Positions 17,407-23,895 of a stretch of DNA of 36,110 nucleotides are shown here, piece by piece. The notes beneath the pieces are model-generated. The model searched no databases and was not told where the DNA came from. It worked only from the letters and a program-made list of their open reading frames with translations. The stretch spans positions 1 through 36,110 of the forward strand of contig WGMU01000184.1 of assembly GCA_016124895.1 (NCBI GenBank), read 5' to 3'. Position numbers and translations under genes: made by a program. The number at the start of each line of letters is the position of its first letter. Position 1 is the first letter of the stretch. Source of the stretch: a bacterium (lineage in GTDB: Bacteria > Planctomycetota > Planctomycetia > Planctomycetales > Planctomycetaceae).

Positions 17407-18318
17407 ATGGCGACGACCCGTGACCTGCTGAGATCCGCTTCCGCCAACATGGCCGAGTCGACCGGTGTTCGTTCCAGACCCAATGTCGCATTGCCAGTTC
17501 CAGTGGCACAGGCACGCGATGCCGGGCGCCGGCTGGTCCGCAATGTCGGCCGCATCGCCATTGATCGAGTCATTCCGGATCCCGATCAGCCACGTCAGGA
17601 ATTCACGGAGGACGCGCTGAACCGGCTGGCAACAAGCATCCGCAGCCGTGGTCAGTTCAGCCCGATCCGGGTCCGCTGGTCTGAGACGCATGAACGCTGG
17701 GTGATTGTGTTCGGAGAACGCCGCTGGCGGGCGGCTCAACGGGCCGGCCTGACTGAGATCGACTGTGTCTTCACCGACGGGGAACTCACGGCAACAGAGA
17801 TTCTCGAACAGCAGTTGATTGAGAACTGCCTGCGGGAAGACCTGCAGCCGCTGGAGGAAGCCCGTGCGTTTGCGCGGCTGATTGAAGTCAACGGCTGGAC
17901 TGGAAAACAACTCGCAGCCGCTCTGCAGGTGCCGCCATCACGCATCACCCGGACGCTGGCGCTGCTGAAGCTGCCGGCAGACATACAGCAGCAGGTGGCT
18001 GCCGGAGAAATTCCCGCACGGACAGCCTATGAGCTGTCCCGCGTCGGGTCGGAAGCCAGTGTCCGGCGACTGGCACAACAGGCAGCCACTGGCCGGCTCA
18101 CCACTGAGGCTGCCGCTGATGCTGTGCGTCGTCGGCAGCGAAAGCACCGACCGGCTTCGCGCATTCTGCGTCAGACATTCGTCACCGGGTCCGGCTGGCA
18201 GATCACAGCAACCGCGCAGGGGACGGGGACGCACAACTATCACGATCTGGAACAGGCACTGCAGGAAACTCTGGACGAAGTCCGGCACCGCATCGCCAAC
18301 GGCATCCGTCTGTTCTGA
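17407..18318 (+). CDS. parB: ParB-type centromere-binding protein
   Basis: CTP-dependent DNA-clamp partition protein of 303 residues. The N-terminal ParB/Sulfiredoxin domain starts near residue 48 (IAIDRVIPDPDQPRQEF) and includes the CTPase box FGERRWRAAQRAGL near residue 103 and the motif ENCLREDLQPLEEARAFARL. A helix-turn-helix follows (GWTGKQLAAALQVPPSRITRTLALLKLP, about 160-187). The C-terminal region (YHDLEQALQETLDEVRHRI) would dimerise. Directly downstream of parA. I found no classic TGTTTCACGTGAAACA parS in the window; candidates are the palindrome at 14622 and the hairpin cluster at 18442-18596. Confidence 0.93.
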   Translation: MATTRDLLRSASANMAESTGVRSRPNVALPVPVAQARDAGRRLVRNVGRIAIDRVIPDPDQPRQEFTEDALNRLATSIRSRGQFSPIRVRWSETHERWVIVFGERRWRAAQRAGLTEIDCVFTDGELTATEILEQQLIENCLREDLQPLEEARAFARLIEVNGWTGKQLAAALQVPPSRITRTLALLKLPADIQQQVAAGEIPARTAYELSRVGSEASVRRLAQQAATGRLTTEAAADAVRRRQRKHRPASRILRQTFVTGSGWQITATAQGTGTHNYHDLEQALQETLDEVRHRIANGIRLF

Positions 18319-19015
18319 ATCATCCCCGAGTCATCCTGTCAGAAATCTGTGCTGCAGTCTGATCCATGCCATGCGTGAGCGGCCTGACGTCGACCGGCTG
18401 CGCCGGGCCGTTTCTCTGCCCCGCCGCTCCCCTCCACCCCTGGGCGGCTTCGCCGCCGCCCGAACTCGGAATCGCCCGCCGGGCGATCAGACACATCGGG
18501 TCGTCCGCCAGGAATTCACCCGCCTGCGTGAGATTCCGGAACGGACTCCAACTCGCCGCCGGTTTTCCTGGTGCGTTCGCACCGGGAACATCCCGGCCGC
18601 TCGTCCCCACCTATGCCTGCGGTTTCCGCGTCGCGGAACACCTGCGGCAGACCACTCCTGAACTGTTCCGGCAGTGCCGGAGCCTCCCTGTCCGCCTGCG
18701 GCGGTGTGGCTCGCCTGAATGCTCGCCGCCCTGCACGGGCTCCCGCACGCTGACCACGGGTCAGCGGTGCGGTGCGGTCTGCACGACCGCCGGCCTCGCT
18801 GGGCCGCTCGGCCCCGGCCTGACCTGGCTGGGGCCAGGTGCTGGCCGCTTCCGCCTCCGCTGAACGCTCCGGCGGTGAATCGCCTCGATGGAATGAAAGT
18901 CGTGTCAAACGCCAGCGATGAACCCGACAGAGCCCTTCGGGCCGTGACAACCGGCAGTGCGGAACAGGCCGTGTTGTCAGGTTCCGTTCCCTGACACATT
19001 CACCGGGAGACCATC
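18319..19015. other. GC-rich intergenic region with a cluster of perfect hairpins
   Basis: About 700 bp of very high GC without a gene I can support. Open frames exist on both strands, but they overlap each other, are rich in Pro/Arg/Ala and have no recognisable domain. Four compact stem-loops lie within 155 bp: 18442-18461 (GGCGGC/GCCGCC around TTC), 18471-18487 (ATCGCCC/GGGCGAT with 3-nt loop), 18570-18583 (GGTGCG/CGCACC) and 18582-18596 (CCGGGA/TCCCGG with 3-nt loop). Between partition and transfer genes this could be a centromere, a transfer origin or a structured RNA. Confidence 0.5.
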
Positions 19016-20491
19016 GTGACAGAACAGAACGCTGACGAGGATCCGGCACCGATGCTGCCGAGACAGAGAAAAGACAAACGATCGGAGCGCCCTCCGGGGA
19101 CTTCCGGCCGGAACGCTGCGATCGCCCACTTCGCCGTGCTTGTTGCGGTCATTCTTGCGGTCTGGGCTATCGAGTGTGAGATCAGGAAGCAAACCGGCCG
19201 CACGGACGGAATCATTGTCAGGACGGGTGAGCTGTCTGATCAGATCAAGTCGACACAGCAGTCGAACAGAAAGGCTGAGGAATCGGTGAATGCGTTACTG
19301 TCAACGTTGACCGAACGACTCGGGTCGATCGAAGACCAGCTCGCCTCCGCGCGCGACCAACTGCATCTGCTCAAGCAGAGTGCGAGTGACCACCGCGCGA
19401 CGATCGCCATCTCTCACGCTCGTGCTCTGCAGGTGAAGAGTCTGGTCGAGGAGGCCCGACAGACCATCGGAGACTACCGGCGTGATCTGCAGACATACAA
19501 CGCACTGCTGGAGCGTACCAGGAATCGGACGGAACCCGATGCCGAGTCCTTTTCGACTGAAGAGCTGACACTGCTCGACTATCACTTCTCAGAGGTGACG
19601 ACGGACAGAACCGACAACTGGAGTCAGCGGCTCACGACGCTGATGACCCCGGTTGATGACATCCTGACTGCAGACAAACAAGGCATCGACATTCCGGATA
19701 CGACATTGACCGAGGTCAGCGAACTGGCTGCCACCATTCAGCAGCGGCACGACGATTTGAAATCGAAGCTGGAATCTCTGCAGGCATTCACGCGGCGCTT
19801 CGCGGCTCCGGAACCGAAGCGTGCCCGCAGTCTGCAAGATCTGGTCGCGGAACACCGCCTGGCGAAAGCCGCGCGGCACAATGAAACTCTCGTGACCCGC
19901 GTCGCCAGCGAACAGGAGCAGACGGATCAGGCCGTCGAGGACGCTGTAGCTGATTCACTGAGAAAGCTGCGGGATGTCCGGATCGTCGGTGAGCAGTTAC
20001 TCGGATCTCTGCAGGCCGACGCCGCCGAACAGGAACACGCCATTCAGGGGCAGCTCTCACGGGAACAGACCGCAGCCCGGAAGCGGGAGGCCGAGCAGAA
20101 GCAGCGGGACGCTGAACTGCTGGCCGAACAGCAGAAGCAGCAGCGCGAGTACGAAGCGGCCCTGCCGGAGATGCGCCGTCTGCTGGTGCCGTTTCTGTCC
20201 AGCGGACACAAACAGTTGAATGGCACCGCATGGGCCGAAGCTGCGAAGCCGGTCCCACTGTCGTATGCCGGCATCCGGGCCAGTGGTGCGCTGGAGAGCA
20301 GTTCCACCGGACAGCAGGCATTTCTGTGGCTGGCTGGCGGTCCTTACAACGACCGGCCGGACGGCATCTTTCCGCAGTACATCGGCGGGGATGTCTCGTT
20401 CAGCCCCGCGCTGCCATCCATCCGCCGGGGCCAGTCTCTACTGAACGAGTTCGGCGAACTGCTCGTCGCCAACGGCCTGCTGGCTCCCTGA
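19016..20491 (+). CDS. Single-pass membrane protein with long coiled coil
   Basis: Protein of 491 residues, family not recognised. A basic cytoplasmic N-terminus is followed by one membrane segment at about 33-52 (AAIAHFAVLVAVILAVWAIE). Residues 70-150 and 240-390 are long heptad-rich helices. The stretch from about 330 to 385 is very rich in Gln, Glu, Lys and Arg (AARKREAEQKQRDAELLAEQQKQQREYEAALPEM), a typical coiled coil. The last hundred residues look globular (AFLWLAGGPYNDRPDGIFPQYIGGDVSF). It could be a structural or scaffold protein of the transfer apparatus; this is inferred only from its place before the kinase and coupling-protein genes. GGGAGA lies before the ATG. A strong hairpin follows the stop codon. 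Confidence 0.75.
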   Translation: MTEQNADEDPAPMLPRQRKDKRSERPPGTSGRNAAIAHFAVLVAVILAVWAIECEIRKQTGRTDGIIVRTGELSDQIKSTQQSNRKAEESVNALLSTLTERLGSIEDQLASARDQLHLLKQSASDHRATIAISHARALQVKSLVEEARQTIGDYRRDLQTYNALLERTRNRTEPDAESFSTEELTLLDYHFSEVTTDRTDNWSQRLTTLMTPVDDILTADKQGIDIPDTTLTEVSELAATIQQRHDDLKSKLESLQAFTRRFAAPEPKRARSLQDLVAEHRLAKAARHNETLVTRVASEQEQTDQAVEDAVADSLRKLRDVRIVGEQLLGSLQADAAEQEHAIQGQLSREQTAARKREAEQKQRDAELLAEQQKQQREYEAALPEMRRLLVPFLSSGHKQLNGTAWAEAAKPVPLSYAGIRASGALESSSTGQQAFLWLAGGPYNDRPDGIFPQYIGGDVSFSPALPSIRRGQSLLNEFGELLVANGLLAP

Positions 20492-20495
20492 AACC

Positions 20496-20522
20496 GCCGG
20501 CCTGCGCGGCACGCAGGCCGGC
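20496..20522 (+). terminator. Strong hairpin after the coiled-coil gene
   Basis: Perfect 11-bp stem (GCCGGCCTGCG / CGCAGGCCGGC) with a 5-nt loop, 5 bp past the stop codon. No T-run follows, so it is a terminator-like or mRNA-protecting hairpin rather than a clear intrinsic terminator. Confidence 0.5.
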
Positions 20523-20683
20523 ACTCACGCTGACACCATCAGGTGCCGCGCTGCGTGCCGCAACATCTGAGACTGTCAAACGACTTAACAGCGATCTCTG
20601 ACGCAGGTGTGACGTCTGCGTGTCAGCCGACACCCTGGTTCACACTTCATGGCCGTCTGGCATCTGCTGACTGGAACTCTTCC

Positions 20684-21748
20684 ATGACCCGTCCGCATCG
20701 ACAACCTGAACAGCAGGGTCACCGCACTGTGCGGGTCGACGGCCGGACGTATCCCGTGATCGATGAATTCCGGGCTGCGGGACGGACATGGCCGGTGCTG
20801 GAAATCCTGGCAGATGGTCCGCGACGGCAACTCAAAGTCTTCGACCGTTTTGCCGGTCGACGTGGCGGGCTGCGGTCACTGTATCTGCTGCCGGTCTCGC
20901 AGGCATCGTGGCAGCACATCGAAATCCTGCGGCGCGTGTCGGCCACCAGCAGTCATCTGCCGGTTATTCTGGAATGCCGGCGCGAAGGCGAGTGGATCGT
21001 CCTGGTGGTCACCTGGATTCACGGGGCAACACTGCGCGAGTACCTCGACGCGGTACGTGCCGGGAAGCATCCCGCATCCAGTCCCACGGAGTCCGTGCGG
21101 CTGGTCCGTGGTCTGGCGCATGCGCTGGCCCAGTTGTACCGCCACCAGCAGATCGTGCATGGCGATCTGCGTCCGGACAACCTGATTCTGGCCAGACGCC
21201 CGACACGTCTGGTGCTGATTGATTTCGGCAGCACCTGGATGATCGAAGCCGCCGCCCGGTCTCATCCGACCGATGGCTGCGTGCCAGCCTATGCAGCACC
21301 GGAGGCACAGCCAGCGGCTGGCCTGGAACATCGCGACTTCCGCAGTGACCAGTTTTCAACCGGGGTCATTCTGTTCGAGCTGCTCACCGGACAGATCCCC
21401 TATGGAGGAGTCGGCGGCCGCGTGCTGCAATTTGCGGATGCAGACACTGCCCGTCAGCAGTGGAAGCCAGCGAGTCAACTCGCCATCGACCGTCGCCGGA
21501 TCCCTGGTCTCATCTGGAAAGCGATCGACGCGCATTTGTGCCAGGCACTGGCGCTCAAACCTGACGACCGCTTTCCCACCCCCGCCGCATGGCTCGACAG
21601 TCTGGATGCCGTGCAGCTCTGCATCACCCAATCCTCTCACGTCGTCGACAGGTCTGCAGTGATGACCGGGGTGATTGACTGGCTTGCCGATTGTCTGAAG
21701 TCATTCCCGCCGTGGTCCTCAACGGACAGGAGGCGTGGGGATGAATGA
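20684..21748 (+). CDS. Ser/Thr protein kinase (conjugation-region, apparently active)
   Basis: Eukaryotic-type protein kinase of 354 residues, cytosolic, with no membrane segment. Key residues are present: Lys51 in RRQLKVF (the VAIK position), catalytic loop IVHGDLRPDN with D161 and N166 (HRD as HGD), D180-F-G, A205-P-E and SDQFSTGVILFELLTG with structural D222. The glycine-rich loop is not obvious (EFRAAGRTWPVLEILADG). It therefore looks competent for catalysis, unlike the paralogue at 22813-23865. The substrate is unknown; the neighbouring pseudokinase, the membrane Cas4-like protein and the coupling ATPase are candidates by position. The start at 20684 lacks a strong ribosome site, and the frame is open to 20543. 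The stop overlaps the start of the next gene by 8 bp, so they are co-translated. Confidence 0.85.
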   Translation: MTRPHRQPEQQGHRTVRVDGRTYPVIDEFRAAGRTWPVLEILADGPRRQLKVFDRFAGRRGGLRSLYLLPVSQASWQHIEILRRVSATSSHLPVILECRREGEWIVLVVTWIHGATLREYLDAVRAGKHPASSPTESVRLVRGLAHALAQLYRHQQIVHGDLRPDNLILARRPTRLVLIDFGSTWMIEAAARSHPTDGCVPAYAAPEAQPAAGLEHRDFRSDQFSTGVILFELLTGQIPYGGVGGRVLQFADADTARQQWKPASQLAIDRRRIPGLIWKAIDAHLCQALALKPDDRFPTPAAWLDSLDAVQLCITQSSHVVDRSAVMTGVIDWLADCLKSFPPWSSTDRRRGDE

Positions 21749-22799
21749 TGCGGCAACGAATCCTCGAACGGGACTGACACCGGACAGCGGCACGCAGCAG
21801 CACGAACCGCCGTGGCTCGGCGTGCATGAACTCACGGAGTTCCTGTTCTGCCCGCGTGCCGGTCTGCTCTGTTATCGCGAACACCGTGATGACACCGGTC
21901 AGGAGTTCGATGGTCTGCCGCGGCTCGACTACCTGCCGGACTTCGACACGATCGACCTGGAAGTCACGCTCCGGCAGATTGGCACGCAGATGCAGAACTT
22001 CATGGCGGGTACGGTTGCAGGTGCATTCGGTCTGCTGGTGTTTGCGGCGTTCGCGGACTGGCGCCCGGCCGCCGCCATCGCCGCCGCGTATGTGATTCCG
22101 CTGCGGTGGTATGCCGGGCAGTGGCGTCTGGTCCGGAGCCTGGAGGAACAGCTCTGCCAGGCTCGGGCGGCGCGCGCTGACGAGCCGTCCCTGCCGCTGA
22201 CTGAGCAGGTCCGTGTCCACTGGTGGTCGCTGCTCAACGCTGGAATGGTCGCGGTCGAATACGAAGACGCGCATCGTGATCCAGAACTGTGCCTGCAGGG
22301 ACGACCGTGGCGTGTGCTGCATCGGGGCTCCCAGAGGATTCCGGTGTTCCGCAAACGGTCGGGTCCGGCAGAACTGCACGAGCAGCATTTCATCCGCATG
22401 ACGGCCTACTGCCATCTTGTAGAAGCCTGCGAACTGGCCGAAGTGCCCTACTCGGTGGTGCTGTTCGGCGATGGCTATGACGGGATCGCCATTCCGCATC
22501 ACCGCGATGACCGGCAGCCGTTGACTGAGGCCCTCGACCGTGCCCGCGCCGTGATCACGGCAGCACGCACCAGTCCCGTGCCACCGGACGGTCCTGCGCA
22601 CCGGAGCCTGTGCCGCAACTGTCCGTGGGGTCAGCCGCGACGCTGCACAGATGACGAAGCTGTTGAGTCCAGCAATGGACTTCCCGGCGAGCCGTTCCTC
22701 ACGCAAGGACCGGACGGCTGCATCTATCGCAGTCCGTGCGGCGATCTGGCGGGGTGGGTGCCGCCGACGGAACGGGCAGAATGGCTCGGACTCTGTTGA
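21741..22799 (+). CDS. Membrane-spanning Cas4-like Fe-S PD-(D/E)XK-fold protein
   Basis: Protein of 352 residues. It begins with the Cas4-type motif HELTEFLFCPRAGLLCYREH (C37, C44). The C-terminal part has C291-x2-C294-x7-C302 (CRNCPWGQPRRC). One N-terminal Cys plus three C-terminal Cys is the 4Fe-4S arrangement of Cas4 and related RecB-type nucleases. The helix EQHFIRMTAYCHLVEA (Q215, Y223) matches the conserved Q-x-x-x-Y motif IV. The expected E-x-K of motif III is IPVFRKRSG (K205), with the acidic residue not visible, so activity is doubtful. A hydrophobic insert at 88-121 should span the membrane, which is unusual for Cas4. No cas genes or CRISPR array are near. AGGAGG lies 7 bp before the ATG. 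A role in DNA handling at the transfer channel is an inference. Confidence 0.55.
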   Translation: MNDAATNPRTGLTPDSGTQQHEPPWLGVHELTEFLFCPRAGLLCYREHRDDTGQEFDGLPRLDYLPDFDTIDLEVTLRQIGTQMQNFMAGTVAGAFGLLVFAAFADWRPAAAIAAAYVIPLRWYAGQWRLVRSLEEQLCQARAARADEPSLPLTEQVRVHWWSLLNAGMVAVEYEDAHRDPELCLQGRPWRVLHRGSQRIPVFRKRSGPAELHEQHFIRMTAYCHLVEACELAEVPYSVVLFGDGYDGIAIPHHRDDRQPLTEALDRARAVITAARTSPVPPDGPAHRSLCRNCPWGQPRRCTDDEAVESSNGLPGEPFLTQGPDGCIYRSPCGDLAGWVPPTERAEWLGLC

Positions 22800-22812
22800 A
22801 GAAAGGCATCTG

Positions 22813-23865
22813 ATGACCAGACCAGCATCGCATTCCGGACAGTCACTCATCCAGCTTGATCCGGGCCGAGTAGAACACGCACTCCGGCGGCTGACGATGT
22901 CCCGCACCGAATTTGCCGACCGGCTCGATGGCACTGTGTCCCGCAATACGGTGATCCGGGCCTTTGCCGGACATCCCATCCGGATTCGCACGGCACGCGA
23001 TCTGGCAAAGGCGCTGCGCGTGGCATCACTGGAGGAACTGTTGCCAGAGGATGACAGCACGGCAGCCGATCAGCCGGAGTACTGCGGCGAATGGGAAGTC
23101 ACATCCCAGCTCAGTGGCTGGATCACGGAAGCCAACGGACTGCAGTACCGCATCTGCCGTCTGCAGCACCGTTTCATTGCTGACCGGCCGGGACGCGGCA
23201 AGGAATACGACCTGCAGAATCCAGTGACTCGCGAACGGGAGCGGATCGAGCACTACCTGTGCCGACACGCGGCCGTGTCCGAAAAGCTGCGCGGTGATCC
23301 GCACTTCGCCGAAACGCTGAACACGTTCCCCGCCGCAGACCGTCAATCGTGGTGGGTGGTGGACCGGCTGATCGAAGGCACGACGCTGCAGGCACGTCTG
23401 CAGTCCGGACCACTCGCTCGTCCCGAACTCGCCCATGTGATGAAGGGAGTCCTGGACAGTCTGGAGGCCCTGCACCGCGCCGGCATCGTGTTTCGCGAAC
23501 TGGCTCCACGGCGCGTGCTGCTGGCTCAGGCGGATGACCGTGTGCTGCTCACGGATTTTGAACTCGCCCGGCTGCTGGATTCACAGCACAGCGTTTCGAC
23601 ATCGTGGCCGGATGGTCCCTACCGCGCGCCGGAACTCGCCAGTGGTCCCGCCGACTTCCGGGTGGACATCTACAGCTGGGCAAGGCTGCTGCTGGAAGCC
23701 GCCACCGGCTCGCTGCCGCCACCGGGCGGTGATCAGGACGCTCTGCTGATGGCGGGGCTGCCCAAAACCGTGTGGCGTGTGGCTGCCGACTGCCTGTCGC
23801 CGTTTCCCCAGGACCGCCCGCCGTCCGTGGCCAGAGTCCGCCGGGCTCTGTCCCGCTGGCGCTGA
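22813..23865 (+). CDS. HTH-pseudokinase fusion protein
   Basis: Protein of 350 residues. Residues 15-75 look like a Cro/XRE-type helix-turn-helix (VEHALRRLTMSRTEFADRL ... VSRNTVIRAFAG ... TARDLAKALRV). From about 95 to the end the fold is protein kinase-like: LHRAGIVFRELAPRRVLL is the catalytic loop, LTDFELARLL the DFG region and GPYRAPELASG the APE motif. The catalytic Asp is replaced by E229, the metal-binding Asn by V235, and DFG reads D248-F-E. So catalysis is unlikely, and it is probably a pseudokinase that binds DNA or a partner. It follows the Cas4-like gene by 13 bp with AAAGG before the ATG and precedes the coupling ATPase gene by 30 bp, same operon. The pair of active kinase and pseudokinase suggests a regulatory couple. 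Confidence 0.75.
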   Translation: MTRPASHSGQSLIQLDPGRVEHALRRLTMSRTEFADRLDGTVSRNTVIRAFAGHPIRIRTARDLAKALRVASLEELLPEDDSTAADQPEYCGEWEVTSQLSGWITEANGLQYRICRLQHRFIADRPGRGKEYDLQNPVTRERERIEHYLCRHAAVSEKLRGDPHFAETLNTFPAADRQSWWVVDRLIEGTTLQARLQSGPLARPELAHVMKGVLDSLEALHRAGIVFRELAPRRVLLAQADDRVLLTDFELARLLDSQHSVSTSWPDGPYRAPELASGPADFRVDIYSWARLLLEAATGSLPPPGGDQDALLMAGLPKTVWRVAADCLSPFPQDRPPSVARVRRALSRWR

Positions 23866-23895
23866 CCGCATTCCCTGCAGCAACGGAACTCAACG

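Noticed and set aside
18487-19049. Overlapping Arg/Pro-rich frames on both strands
   Set aside because: They compete with each other, have no start signals or domains and include four perfect hairpins.
21741-22799. CRISPR-associated Cas4
   Set aside because: No CRISPR array and no other cas gene anywhere in the window, and there is a membrane segment. Only a Cas4-like fold is claimed.
21624-23060. 478-residue open frame on the minus strand
   Set aside because: Antisense to the Cas4-like and pseudokinase genes, which have motifs, ribosome sites and operon spacing. The frame has no recognisable domain and is a GC-driven shadow.
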